NCBI GenBank assembly: GCA_009746045.1
Contig: RPFO01000015.1
Location: 2,966,932-3,030,931, forward strand
Origin: Mesostigma viride
Taxonomy: Eukaryota; Streptophyta; Mesostigmatophyceae; Mesostigmatales; Mesostigmataceae
Reading direction: 5' to 3'
Length of the DNA stretch: 64,000 nt
A program made the position numbers and the translations under genes. Positions 40,407 to 52,265 of the stretch are shown here, in pieces. Under the pieces are notes generated by a model. That model saw nothing but the letters and a program-made list of their open reading frames with translations. It was not told the origin of the DNA and ran no database searches. The stretch's first letter is position 1; each line of letters starts with the position of its first letter.

Positions 40407-41111
40407 ATGGATCCGGACGGGGCCAATCTCGTGCCCGGAGACCAGAGCGTTTTCGGAAACCTCCAAGTGAGCGGCGTGGTGTCGGCGGACTACGTCGTTT
40501 CCAAGAACGGCTACGTGATTTCCGACAAACCCTCGTGGGACGATCTCAAGACGCCCCTGACGTCGGTCGCCGTGGCGGGCGACAGCCCCCCCACCAGCGT
40601 TCTCGTCACCAATCTGGGCGGGGGGGGCAATACCGTGAAATTGTTCGTCCACAGTTTCGACACTTCCAACCCGCAGCCGAAGGAGATGTTCTTGAACATC
40701 CAACTCCCTCACGCGTGGAAAGCCGGCACCGAAATCCGACCGCACGTCCACTTCATCAAGTCCGGCACCGCCACGGGGCACGTCCGTTTCGGACTCGAGT
40801 ACTCGTGGGCCAACGTCATGGAAGCGTTCCCCACGTCCACGACGATCTACATGTGCACATCTGCCGAACTGACGGCGGCGGACCAGTACAAACACATCAT
40901 CGCCTCGCGCACCACACCTGGCGGGACCACCAAGGCCGTGATGTCAAATCCGAACAAACGGGATTCCTCCATGCTCATGATGAGATTGTTTAGGAACGTT
41001 AACGACGTGGAGGATACGTTAAACGAGGCCGTGTGGGCTTTGGAATTGGACCTCCACGTCCAACACGACACGTTCGGGTCTTGGTACGAGTACCCGGGCG
41101 GAGACCCGTAG
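40407..41111 (+). CDS. Virion/tail-type structural protein
   Basis: 234 residues, starting MDPDGANLVPGDQSVFGNL. VFGNLQVSGVVSADYV near the start is the short beta-repeat seen at the head of phage and large-virus fibre proteins. The body reads LPHAWKAGTEIRPHVHF, GLEYSWANVMEAFP and ELDLHVQHDTFGSWYEYP. I recall this as a beta-sandwich domain frequent in phage and giant-virus structural proteins of unknown exact role. The next genes at 41153 and 56064 encode more proteins with lectin and fibre features, so this is a virion-surface gene cluster. Confidence 0.55.
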   Translation: MDPDGANLVPGDQSVFGNLQVSGVVSADYVVSKNGYVISDKPSWDDLKTPLTSVAVAGDSPPTSVLVTNLGGGGNTVKLFVHSFDTSNPQPKEMFLNIQLPHAWKAGTEIRPHVHFIKSGTATGHVRFGLEYSWANVMEAFPTSTTIYMCTSAELTAADQYKHIIASRTTPGGTTKAVMSNPNKRDSSMLMMRLFRNVNDVEDTLNEAVWALELDLHVQHDTFGSWYEYPGGDP

Positions 41112-41152
41112 AATGCGTCACTAATTTCAATATCTATTAATAAAGTGTTGTG

Positions 41153-41251
41153 ATGTCTGGAACGACACGTTGCAAACTTCTCGAAATCAACGCCCAAACG
41201 GGAACGGACTTCGTCGTCACGGCGGACAGCGACACGCTCAAGTTTAGGAAT
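41153..41251 (+). pseudogene. N-terminal piece of viral lectin/fibre gene cut by insertion
   Basis: ATG (MSGTTRCKLLEINAQTG) 41 bp after the previous stop, preceded by TATTAATAAAG. The frame keeps viral composition for about 33 codons to LKFRN, then enters the repeat element. The rest of the gene resumes near 54754. The exact junction cannot be fixed from one allele; AAT is present at both edges. Confidence 0.6.
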
Positions 41252-41263
41252 CGTGGTTCTCTG

Positions 41264-43419
41264 AATCGGTTTTCTCTGAATATAGTTTAATTAACGCATG
41301 CGGGAAAGATAAGGCCGCCATGCCTTGGCCTGGATGTGGAAGGCTGTCTGCGACATGGGCTGACTAATTCGATCTGTACAAATGGTTTCCTGCTCGCCCG
41401 AATTTTCCTTGGATGACCCGGTTGTTTATAAGGGTCGGTGGCTATTAATTAGCGGTCCGAGAAAATTAATTGTAGGTTTTATACGACTTCACTTGCAAAG
41501 ATTCGTGTTTGGTTGCACCAGCTGAGGTTAGGTGGGGACCTGTAGGGTCGGCTGGTTGCTTACCGAATCTTTGGCTGATTTGGGTTATTTAGTGAGTCGT
41601 GATTAATTATTGTATAGTGGATTCGGACCGGCCCAAGGGGTCGATGGGCGCGTTTTATGTTTGTCAGTCTTGGGAACCTTGTACAACTACCTGTACGGTT
41701 AACGCACTAGCCTGGGGGTGCGTGGCCACGCTATTTGTAGTGGCGTTTTCAGCACTGTTCAGGCCGGTGTGTGACGCATGCCGGTGTTAATTAATTTAGG
41801 ATGATGTCAGCTTGTGTGTCGGCGGGCCATGCCTTAAGCAAGCTAGGCAGGCAATGATCCGCAATTGTTTCTTTCACAATGGCGGCAATGGCCGCCTGTG
41901 CAAAATTGCACATTCTAGCGCGGGTTGCATCTGTCTTGTAGCCGAGGCAGATGGTGGCACAACCGCTAAGTTGTTCGACCAAGCATAGTATAGTTGGTCG
42001 AGCAACGGAAAGAAAATTTAAATTTACCCCCATGTCGTTTTCCCCGGCTGCGGGTCTTTTTGACATGGGCGAAGGATGGGGCGCTACTCCGGCGGTTTGG
42101 CCAGCTTCGGCGGAGCTGTTTATAAGTTTCTAAAACAGCTCTAGTGTCACATCGCAGGCTTGCCACCTTGCGATGGTGCATGGGACGTGACCTGGAATCA
42201 AAAGGTCTCGAACCAGGTTCCTGTCAGCAACGACTTTTTTGTCATAAAATATTTTTTGTGGCGGCAGGTCAGATGTCCAGCTGCCCCTGCCGAGGAGGGG
42301 TGGTTGGGGACAATAGGAGCCGCGCGAGAGTTGCGCTCCGAAGCTAGAAATTTCCCTATTGCGAGACTCGAGTTGGGGAGGGCGTCTCAGGGAGGCGAGG
42401 CTACGCCAGACCTTTGTCGTTCCTTTTCGTCTCAGCACCTGCTGCGCGGCTCAGTCTATTATGGTGTCGTAAAACCTCTTTCCTTTTTGGACGGTTCCGG
42501 AATTGCGAAATGCTGGCTCTTTTTGAGGGCTTGCTTTTGGGGTGGTCACCGGCTTGTGTCGCATTGTAACAGCGGGCCCCTGCGGGGGTTAATATAGCCT
42601 AGCGCGGGCTGAGTCGCCATTTAAGATGTTGCGACACGCTCTTTCGCGCACGGTGGTCATGAGTTTAATCGGCGCAATGGGGTTGGCGCCAGGGGGGGTA
42701 ATTGGGTGGAGGCTTCTTGCTTCCGCGTGCGGATTGAGAAACCTTAAGGCCACTGTTAACTGCTGCATTTGTGGCAGGGCTCCACTTATTGTATTCAATC
42801 AAATGCTGGTCTTCTTGGGAGCTGAGTGATCTTAATCGGTTTTCTCTGAATATAGTTTAATTACCGCATGCGGGAAAGATAAGGCCGCCATGCCTTGGCC
42901 TGGATGTGGAAGGCTGTCTGCGACATGGGCTGACTAATTCGATCTGTACAAATGGTTTCCTGCTCGCCCGAATTTTCCTTGGATGACCCGGTTGTTTATA
43001 AGGGTCGGTGGCTATTAATTAGCGGTCCGAGAAAATTAATTGTAGGTTTTATACGACTTCACTTGCAAAGATTCGTGTTTGGTTGCACCAGCTGAGGTTA
43101 GGTGGGGACCTGTAGGGTCGGCTGGTTGCTTACCGAATCTTTGGCTGATTTGGGTTATTTAGTGAGTCGTGATTAATTATTGTATAGTGGATTCGGACCG
43201 GCCCAAGGGGTCGATGGGCGCGTTTTATGTTTGTCAGTCTTGGGAACCTTGTACAACTACCTGTACGGTTAACGCACTAGCCTGGGGGTGCGTGGCCACG
43301 CTATTTGTAGTGGCGTTTTCAGCACTGTTAAGGCCACTGTTAACTGCTGCATTTGTGGCAGGGCTCCACTTATTGTATTCAATCAAATGCTGGTCTTCTT
43401 GGGAGCTGAGTGATCTTAA
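41264..43419 (+). repeat. Split direct repeats A1-internal-B1-A2-B2
   Basis: A1 (41264-41759) and A2 (42834-43329) are both 496 bp and differ at about one base. B1 (42744-42835) and B2 (43328-43419) are both 92 bp. B1 abuts A2 and A2 abuts B2, each sharing two bases. The internal 984 bp between A1 and B1 has no convincing gene. This is the terminal arrangement of the PAT/Ngaro/Kangaroo type of tyrosine-recombinase retroelements. A related copy with the same layout is at 58665-60765 on the other strand. Confidence 0.75.
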
Positions 43420-43530
43420 CATAGAGGGGATTCATAAGTGTTTGCTCAATTTCATAAATTTTACTCAATTTTTCCACATGTGATTAAATCCTTATATTTG
43501 TCAATAAAGCAGGGGTCATCCAGCCTTCAG

Positions 43531-44240
43531 ACCATGAAAATAGACCACCCACAAAAATTGGGCTCATTCTGAGCTCAAATGGTGACATGTGACAGCATAC
43601 ATGTGCAGTTTTTCGTCATTTTCCCCCTTTTCTTACATGAAACAAATATGATTAGTGAACAAATGAACTCATATCAGGCTGGATTCTTGCAGGCAGCATT
43701 TATACCATGAAAATAGACCACCCACAAAAATTGGGCTCATTCTGAGCTCAAATGGTGACATGTGACAGCATACATGTGCAGTTTTTCGTCATTTTCCCCC
43801 TTTTCTTACATGAAACAAATATGAACAGTGGACAAATGAACTCATATCAGGCTGGGTTCTTGCAGGCAGCATCTAGACCATGAAAATAGACCACCCACAA
43901 AAATTGGGCTCATTTTGAGCTCAAATGGTGACATGTGACAGCATACATGTGCAGTTTTTCGTCATTTTCCCCCTTTTCTTACATGAAACAAATATGAATA
44001 GTGAACAAATGAACTCATATCAGGCTGGATTCTTGCAGGCAGCATTTATACCATGAAAATAGACCACCCACAAAAATTGGGCTCATTCTGAGCTCAAATG
44101 GTGACATGTGACAGCATACATGTGCAGTTTTTCGTCATTTTCCCCCTTTTCTTACATGAAACAAATATGAATAGTGAACAAATGAACTCATATCAGGCTG
44201 GATTCTTGCAGGCAGCATTTATACCATGAAAATAGACTGT
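43531..44240 (+). repeat. Left 173-bp tandem array of the DNA transposon
   Basis: Units beginning ACCATGAAAATAGACC start at 43531, 43704, 43877 and 44050, with a partial fifth at 44223: an exact period of 173 bp and few differences. Each unit includes GGTGACATGTGACAGC and TTTTTCGTCATTTTCC. The array is the inverted counterpart of that at 52266-53330 and probably holds transposase-binding sites. The following 44240-45060 is non-coding as far as I can see. Confidence 0.9.
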
Positions 44241-45062
44241 TTACAGCTCAAAAGGTGACAAATGAAAGGAAAACAATGCAGTTTGATGCCATTGCCACTG
44301 TTCTCTTGAATAAAACATTTTTGTGCGACCAAATGAACTCGATCGATCATGTCAGGCTGGAAACTTGCAAGCATCAACTGAATCATGAAACTTCATGATT
44401 CAATCTGAGATGAAATGGGATGGCACAAGAGCAACCCAGGCCATCGACAAGGCACATGTCTCGGCTGCCAGTGGCACGCCACGTACTCTTTCAGTCCAGC
44501 ATGAATATACAATAAGTACTAAGACATCACCTTCTACTAGAAGCACTGGCTCACTTAATAATACATCAGAAACTAGTATAAGCTTAGCTGGTAAACCAGT
44601 CATTGCTCATAGTCCAGTCATTGGAGAAGTTTGGCCACTGCTGCAATGGGCGGCCGACACCATAGTTGGGCGGAGCTGACACGGATGATGGCACCCACGT
44701 GGTCACCGGGCGCCATCGTGGCACGGGCGTCGTGTTCCCAGACATGGCCAGTGTCGCAATTGAGTTGAGCGCAGCCACCGCCACAGAGACCGTGCCAGAG
44801 AAGGGGTCAATGGATGGGAGCCGGCGTCCACCAACCTGCACACCACCACCCAGCACATCAAGCCAGCATGCCTTAGGGCACGGTATATGAAGGAATAATC
44901 AACAAACCAAACAAATATATCCTATATACTCCAACAAACTATTCACAAAGGCAGATTATGTTGATTCAAAGAAATCACAATAGGAAAGGACATACCTGGG
45001 GAAGTTGCATCTGAGCCAGCATTTGCTGCACTTGCGCGAGGGGCGCTACTTCGGCGTCCCCG

Positions 45063-45305
45063 TCAATTACTCGTGTAGTCGTTGTAGCGGCAGGGAGTGG
45101 GAGGCGATAGTGTTGCTGTTGTTGCAGCAGCTGCTGCAGTTGCTGCAGCACCAGCTGCTGCGGATGCTGCTGCTGTAGCAGCTGTTGCTGCATCGGCGGC
45201 TGCAGCAGCTGCTGTAGTTGCTGGTGCGGCGGCGGCGGCTGCTGCTGCAGCTGCTGTAGGAGCTGCTGCAGCAGCAGCTGCTGCTGTGGCGGCGGCGCCG
45301 GCTGC

Positions 45306-45359
<54 letters not shown>

Positions 45360-47171
45360 AGGAGCTGTGAGAGCTGCAGCAGCTGCTGTGGCTGCAGCAG
45401 CTGCATGCTGCGGCGGCGGCTCCTGCTGCTGCTGTTGCAAAGGCTGCTGCTGCTGCTGCATTTGCTGCTGCTGCTGCTGCTGCTGTAGGAGCTGCTGCTG
45501 CTGCTGTTGGTGCTGCTGCTGCTGCTGCTGCTGCTGTTGCTGTTCCATCTTCTGCATCTTGCGTTGCAGCTGCGCAACCTCCGCGTTGTACTGCTTGTGC
45601 TGGTCCGCGACAGTGCGGCGTAGCTTCGCTACTTCTTGGTCCGAGTCGCGTTCTTCACCCGAGTCATCGCAGCGTACATATACCGAGCTCGAGGGAGGCC
45701 TCTTGTTGCGAACACCACTCGCCCTGGCTTCGGTGCTCGGCTTGACTGGCACTTGAACACCGCACTTGGGCTCTGCAGTTGGCTGCTGGCTGTCCGCCTT
45801 CACACGCTTGGAGCGTGTGGGGTGAACCAGCTGCGCCTCTGGCACGCTTTTGTTAGCGCGAGGTTGGCTGGAAGTGGCAGCTGGTGGTGGTGCCGTGGCA
45901 GCTGGTGGTGGTGCCTTGCGCTTTGGGAAGTCCTTTACCAAGTCAAACTTGACGGCCTCGCCTTTGTTTGTGTAGATCAAGCCACCAGATGTGGCTCGAA
46001 GCGCCGCCAGACCTGCGTTTGGCAGGTATTCGCACACAGCATCTAGCCGGTCGCGCAGGACGGTCAGGTCGCCAACCGTGGCGACAGCACCATCCTCCAT
46101 GAAGACGGGCCGAAGGGCCTGGGATTGTTGAGCCCAGTTCACGTAATATGCTGGGGGATCAGGCGTCAGCTTGGTCCCCCCGCTCTTGACAGCCTTTTCC
46201 ATCATGTCCTTTCTTCCGTACGGTGTGTTGGCCAGGAAGATCCCCGCTCCTCCAGGGTACAAATGAAACCCAAGAATTACCTTGGGGAAGAGGGGTTTGC
46301 CAAACTCCTTATGAGGGATGGCGACGCGAACCAATTGTCCAACACGGAGATGGCCAGGGGAGGGGCCATCAGGGGAGGGAAGCCACGTCATAAACGCTGG
46401 AGCTTCCGACGCAAGTTGGTCGCCGGACTTGAGGTTCGCTGCATCAAAGCTGGCGCGCCGTGTCGCACTGCTAGCGCTGCCAGGCATGGCAGCTGCTGCC
46501 GGCTGGGCCTCGTCAAGGTTAGCGTGGTCTCCATGTTCTGCACCGCCTGCACAGGGGGGAGTCGCGGAGTCGCGGGGGTGTGAGGAGTCGGGTAGGTCAT
46601 CGTCCACCACCCCCGCGGTCGACTTTTCATCACTCGATTGAACGCCCTTGCTGGCATCAGCCGGAATTGACGGCACGTCCTCCTTGCTGCGTGCATCTGA
46701 TTCCTGGGTGGCATGGCCGTCGGTAGTACCAGGAAACACTAGCTTCCTGCCGGGTGCCTTGTGATGTGCTTTCTCGAAGTCGTCAACGGCCTTGCATCCG
46801 GAATCATCCATCAACATGCGCCGGTCTTTGTCGGTGTTTGGAAGAAACTTGTTAGCAGCGGACCCCAGGGCCGGGGGGGGAGTGCCGAGCTCATGATGAC
46901 CGTTCGAACCCGAAGCTTGGAGATTGGCAACTTTCACGCCACCGGGGTCCACGTCACGGCATCCTGGGCACCACCACTCCTCCCCATTTTTATTCCCGTC
47001 AATTGCCTTGACGCAGATCGCATGAGCAAATAGGTTGCAGCTTTCACCATTTCGGCCCCGACAGTTGTTGTCTGCCCCATCGGCATGGCCTAAGAGGCAA
47101 ACACCCGCAGTTCGTCCATAACACAGTCGTTCTGCCCGCAGCCTCTCTGTTTCACTCAGATACTCCGCCAT
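45063..47171 (-). CDS. PHD-type zinc-finger protein with poly-Q and poly-A tail (transposon-borne)
   Basis: 702 residues from MAEYLSETERLRAERLC. Residues about 17-70 have CYGRTAGVCLLGH, then NNCRGRNGESCNLFAHAIC and EEWWCPGC, with cysteine/histidine spacing like a PHD finger, which usually reads histone tails. A middle part (LRVGQLVRVAIPHKEFGKPLF, then FLANTPYGRKDMM) looks folded. A coiled coil (VAKLRRTVADQHKQY, VAQLQRKMQKMEQ) leads into long Gln and Ala runs. The end of the frame in the repeat is uncertain, and another frame continues to 44975. It is divergent from the transposase and may be its chromatin-targeting partner. Confidence 0.6.
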
Positions 47172-47412
47172 ATCCCCTACAATTTAGCGGACGACGAACT
47201 TCATCGTCGACGACGTCATAGGCTGGCACGTTCTCGTTGTGTTCGTGCGCGCATGCCCTGCAGTGTTTTCTTGGCAGACTAGTGCACGCACCTCCACCCG
47301 CGCGCGCGCAAAGACGACGGTCACTGCGCTTTGTTCATTCAAATGCCATTTGCATGCGAGGCTCGGACAACGCCGCGGACTGTTTCACTTTTTGGATGGT
47401 CCTTCGTTTCTC

Positions 47413-48060
47413 GCATGTTCAGCCCAGTTCAGGTTGTACGGTCAGTGTTGGGGGTCGGTGAATGAGTTCTGAATGGAATTCTCAATGGAATGCCGCAACA
47501 GCCCATTTTCATTGAGAATGCAAGTCCTTTTTGCATGTTCAGCCCAGTTCAGGCTGTACGGTCAGTGTTGGGGGTCGGTGAATGGGTTCTCAATGGAATT
47601 CTCAATGGAATGCCGCAACAGCCCATTTTCATTGAGAATGCAAGTCCTTTTCGCATGTTCAGCCCAGTTCAGGCTGTACGGTCAGTGTTGGGGGTCGGTG
47701 AATGAGTTCTCAATGGAATTCTCAATGGAATGCCGCAACAGCCCATTTTCATTGAGAATGCAAGTCCTTTTCGCATGTTCAGCCCAGTTCAGGCTGTACG
47801 GTCAGTGTTGGGGGTCGGTGAATGAGTTCTCAATGGAATTCTCAATGGAATGCCGCAACAGCCCATTTTCATTGAGAATGCAAGTCCTTTTCGCATGTTC
47901 AGCCCAGTTCAGGCTGTACGGTCAGTGTTGGGGGTCGGTGAATGAGTTCTGAATGGAATTCTCAATGGAATGCCGTTACAGCCCATTTTCATTGAGAATG
48001 CAAGACCTTTTCGTTTGTTCTGGCTGTACGGTCAGTGTTGGGGGTCGGTGAATGAATTCT
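47413..48060. repeat. 120-bp minisatellite between the two transposon genes
   Basis: Units beginning GCATGTTCAGCCCAGTTCAG start at 47413, 47533, 47653, 47773 and 47893, with a partial one to about 48060. The array fills most of the 1.2-kb divergent promoter region. The period is a multiple of three, which makes an open but meaningless frame. Each unit repeats TCAATGGAATTCTCAATGGAATG, followed by CATTTTCATTGAGAATGC, which can pair with it. Confidence 0.85.
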
Positions 48061-48385
48061 GAATGGAACTCTCATGCGCCGCGCTGAGTCGGCGGAAGAT
48101 CGAGCCACAAACGAGGCAGGAGAGGCATAATTGGGAGAGGCGTGCCAACATAATTGCGAGAGCTGCCATGGGCGGTCGTGAAGGTTCAGACTATTGGAGG
48201 CGCCGTGACGAATATGGTGGGGGGCGCTTCCCATGGATGTCGTTGGAAATTGAAGAAGACCCTTGCCCCAGGCCCCCTGTTTTAGCCGGGGATGAGGCAG
48301 CTTGCTGGAGAATGTTCGTTGCCGTTTTGGTGTTGCTGCTCTTACGTCCCGACCACCAGGGGCCTGTCTCGTACAAGGGGAATTG

Positions 48386-51300
48386 ATGCCCAGGCAGCGT
48401 CGATTCCCCTTGTACGAGGCCTACAACGTCGTAGTAGACGTTGATCATGACGATCAGGTCGACCATCTGGATATCGGCAGTGATGACGATGATGATGTAG
48501 GTGGTGGGTGCCGCACAGCAGGATTCAAATCATCAGCAACAACAGTACTGAAATACGCCTGTAATGCCCATGTGATCGCGGCAGAGCTGCGCGGGCGGTG
48601 TTGTAAACATAGATGCATACAAGATCCCCAGAGCCCCCTGTCATCCTTTGTAATATGGGAGGCGGCACGTAGCAAATATTGGGGGCTGTCCTGCAATGAA
48701 CGCCGGCAGCTGGTGGTGGGGCTCTTTGTCGCTGCCGGCCTGGAGCATGTGACAGTCACCTTGCCAGAGTTTGGCCGACACCATGGGAAATACGAATGCT
48801 CGGTGCCGGTTGTGGCGGAGGTGCTGGTGCATGGGCGACGGCACCACGTGGAGGGGTGCCACCATGCGATACGACGCATGTTTGGCATCGCCCACTCCAC
48901 GTGGAGGACATACATGGCCGTCGCCAAGGCGGCCTGCAAGCTTGATCACGAAGTCTGGGAGGCGGACACCCTCGACGCCGTGGGGTGTGAAATACCAGGA
49001 ATCTCTCACGGTAAGAAGACATGCTATCGTTCTGCCCTTCCTCCTTTTGGATGCAATTCACCTTATTGCTGCCCTGTTTTGAGAAATCTGTATGAGAAAT
49101 GCTACTGTGCCTGGCAAGCCAAAAAAAATTTTTCCCCTCGCGGGGGGCGCTGGAAAACGGCAAAGGCAAAGCGGAGCCCGCCGCCTTTTTTTGGCTTGCC
49201 AGGCACATTTATTGTTGTTTCATTACTATGTTTAATACCTGATGTTGCTCTCGCGTGTGCATGTTGAGGATGACCCTGCATGGATAACTTATATTCTTCA
49301 TGCCTCTGTTGGTAAACTTGTCCATGTGATGTGTGCCTTGTGCAATGCAGGCGCTGGCAAACGCGAGCCGAGTGTTGTGCAACAGCGTAAAGAATGGGCT
49401 GTGGACTGGATTGCGGCATACGTGCAGACGAATGGCTGCCGCGATCCCACACGCGACAATGTATTGCTGCTAGAGAAAGAGAACTTGAAAAACCTGTGGG
49501 AGCAGCAGTATTGTATGGATTGCATCGCGGTATGGGGCAACCCAACGGAGTCGAAAATGATGTACAAGTACACGGCCTTCACCATTCTGTGGAACGACGT
49601 CTGCGAGGGCAAATACAGCGACGGCTTGAAAATAGAGATGCAGAAAAACCGGCGCAATGTGGGGATTTGTGGGCACTGTGTGCTGTACCGTACCCTCCGT
49701 GCGGCAGCGGGAACCAATCGGGAGCAGCTGGAGCGCATCACCCTGGAGCGGAATCGCCACCTGGCTGCCGTGCGAGTTGCGCGGCGCGAGTTTTGGAAGC
49801 GCCGCCGTGAGGGTGTGGATTGGCAGATCATATCCCTTGCGTGCGATAAGATCGACAGCAACAAGTCATACGTGCCGCACATGTGCGCGAAACACGAGGG
49901 TTGGGAAAACGGAATAAACACATTGTTTCGTTTCTCTCTCTTTTGTGTCGCAGCCCACGGGTGGAAAACTTGTTTCTTCCAGGTGCTCCCCTGGGTGGCT
50001 GTGGCAGATCAGTCGGGGGGCATCACCGTCACGCTGCTCATGTGGGTGCTCTGTGAGCTCATCAAGGCCAAGCCTTGGGAGGGGAAGGGGCTGCCGATGC
50101 CTGATACCCTCCACCTGCAACTCGACGGGGGATCTGAAAATCGCAACGACACGGTGCTGCTGTGGGCGTGGTGGCTGGTGGCGTCGGGCTTGTTCGCGCG
50201 TGTCGAGATTCATCGCCTGCCAAGGGGGCACACCCATCTCGACATCGATCAGAAATTCGGACAAGTTTGGGGGTACTTCAAGCTGGGGGCCAACGCACTG
50301 AAGGGTGCGGTGTGGCACACAGTGGAGGAGTATGGGGAAGCGGTCGTTGCCGCGTTTCGGCGTTCGGACACGTCGGACCTGGGTCGCACCACGCCCGCAG
50401 GCACGGTCTGCTGGACCATGGGCGCCGCCTACAACATCGCTGCGTGGCTCATGCTCTTGAAAGAGCCGGAGCTCGCGAACTGGGCGATGTCAACGGATTG
50501 GGTGGAAAACCCGCTGACGGGGGAGGCAGAAAAAAACACAAAGTCCTGCAAGGTTCACCATCTGATGTTGCGGCGTGCTGCGGACGGGGAAGTCTACTTG
50601 TGGTATAAATTCCATGACTTGCTCGAGTGGAGGCCGGACGGCGCCGACGGCGAGCACCCGCTGTGGACTAGGGAACACGACGACAAGGAGTTGTATGGGG
50701 TATTGGTGGTGGACGGGGAGAAGGTGGAGCGCGCACTTGGGACGGTGCCCTCGCTAGCAGGCTTGGATTTGGACTTCCTGGAGGGCAAGATGCCAGGAAT
50801 CCAGAGAAAGATCAAGGGCTTGATGGCTGGAGGATACGCGCAGTATTTAAAGAAGGAGGGCATGGACAAGTGGGAGGCCTTCTGGCCTCTTGTTCCAACT
50901 GGTGTGGCCACCGTGCCTGCTGAATGGCAGCCCCCCAAGTGGCCAACTAGAGCGGAAATCCAGGCGCTGCGGCGACCCAATCAGAGCGGAGCAGGCCCGA
51001 GTGCCACCACTGACCTGGATGCGGAAACGCGTCTAGCATTGGAGGGTGCTCGTTGCTTCGTGCCGCTGGTTGACCCCGTTGTCCACGCGGGGCGGCCCGC
51101 TGCTGTGCGACGCGCAGAGGATGCAGCGGTCGCGCTAAAGCAAGCATCCGCTGCAGCATGGGAGGGCATCGAGGTGGGGAAGCCGGTGATGTGTCAACAT
51201 CCGGGGCTAAAGGACGGCTGCGATCTTCTGTGCAGCCCCCTAATGCCTTTCACTCCTTTGCTGTACGCGGTGGCCCGCAACATCACCGGCGACTTATCGC

Positions 51301-52006
51301 CAGACGCCGTGGTTGAACTTGAGTGCTACGGCTCGCACTCGTACACAACGCGGTTTTCGCCCTTCAGCCCGAGCTCGGCCCATTTCCCCCTGCCCGCCGC
51401 CACAAGGACAGGTACCCACACATTTTCAGTGAAGGCAAGCACAATCGTCTTGTCTTCGTGGCGTGCGGGGGGGGCAAGGTGCGCCGGGTGGGCTTGACAA
51501 GCAGTGGCACATTGACGCAGCACACGAAGGATGCTGTTGTTGGGCTCTCGCTCGACTGGATTCAGTGGGATGGGTACGGAACCCCGGCGATGGCGGAGAA
51601 GACGGCGGTGGGACTTTTCAAATCGCGTGTCATGGACGTGCCAGAGCCGGAATGGTTGGTGGGGACCCTGGTATGCAAGATATTTTCGGGCCCCAACTCG
51701 GGGGAGAAGCGGTATCATGGCCATGTGACGGCCTTTAGTAAGGAGCACGACATGGCCCATCTGCTATACTCCGATGGCGACGATGAAATAGTGGGATTTG
51801 ATGAGGTGCAGGCTGCGCTTTGCGCATGCCCCGGTGTGCAGTTGCCAAATCTTCCACCTGCGAGCATTGCGCGAGGGAAGGCGGACATTACTGAGTGCAT
51901 TCGCAAGCAGGTCGCCCAGCGGTCCACGGCAATGAAGCAAGCCAAGGCCACCCCGCGCCACAAGCGCCGGCCTCCCATCATTCCTGATTCAGACTCTGAT
52001 GACTAG
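48386..52006 (+). CDS. DUF7869-like DDE transposase with C-terminal Tudor-like region (spliced)
   Basis: Proposed exons are 48386-49010, 49351-51340 and 51430-52006, giving about 1063 residues. Both introns have GT-AG ends (GGTAAGAAG/TGCAATGCAG and CGTACACAAC/ATTTTCAG) and keep the frame. An optional 54-bp intron at 49900-49953 has a strong pyrimidine tract. The core has LACDKIDSNKSYVPH (first Asp), LHLQLDGGSENRN (second) and LPRGHTHLDIDQKFG (third), the signature I associate with DUF7869-type RNase H-fold proteins. The N-terminal part has a helix-turn-helix-like GCHHAIRRMFGIAHSTWRTY. The end has GTLVCKIF and YHGHVT then YSDGDDE, like a Tudor/chromatin-reader barrel. It would cut the transposon at its arrays and ends. 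Confidence 0.65.
49106..49207. mobile_element. 102-bp hairpin MITE-like insertion inside transposase intron
   Basis: The first 22 bases (TGTGCCTGGCAAGCCAA plus an A run) and the last 22 are perfect or near-perfect inverted repeats. The loop is GC-rich. It lies within the 340-bp first intron. No clear target duplication is visible. Confidence 0.6.
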
Positions 52007-52265
52007 CCTTGCCGCATGTGGCTTTTAATTTTTCATGGCTGCCCTACCTTCTCGGTGCATGCTTTGCGGCTAGCAGCCTTGTGATCAACACATTCCGTGT
52101 CTTATGACCTTGGTTCATAGGTTTATTACATGTCCTTACAATTGGTAGAACATATATCAAATGGGATAAAACCATATTTGGGTGAACAGGTTTCATGGCT
52201 CATGGCTCATCTATTTTTTTTCAATGGGATATGACGTAAAAGCTGGCAATGTGCATTTTCTAAAT

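Noticed and set aside
42180-42240. GGTCTCGAACC (a B-box complement) and GGTTCAAACCC on the minus strand near 59690 as tRNA-derived promoters
   Set aside because: The two sit in opposite orientation relative to the related elements and I see no convincing A box or cloverleaf.
43531-44240. 173-bp repeats considered as a CRISPR-like array
   Set aside because: Units are contiguous with no unique spacers, lie in a eukaryotic transposon and have an inverted partner array.
45097-45756. Plus-strand open frame of alanine and cysteine runs opposite the PHD gene
   Set aside because: It is the complement of the Gln/Ala codon runs; composition follows the repeat and no domain is present.
47473-47952. 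159-residue frame made of repeats
   Set aside because: It exists only because the 120-bp minisatellite has a period divisible by three; no start context or family.
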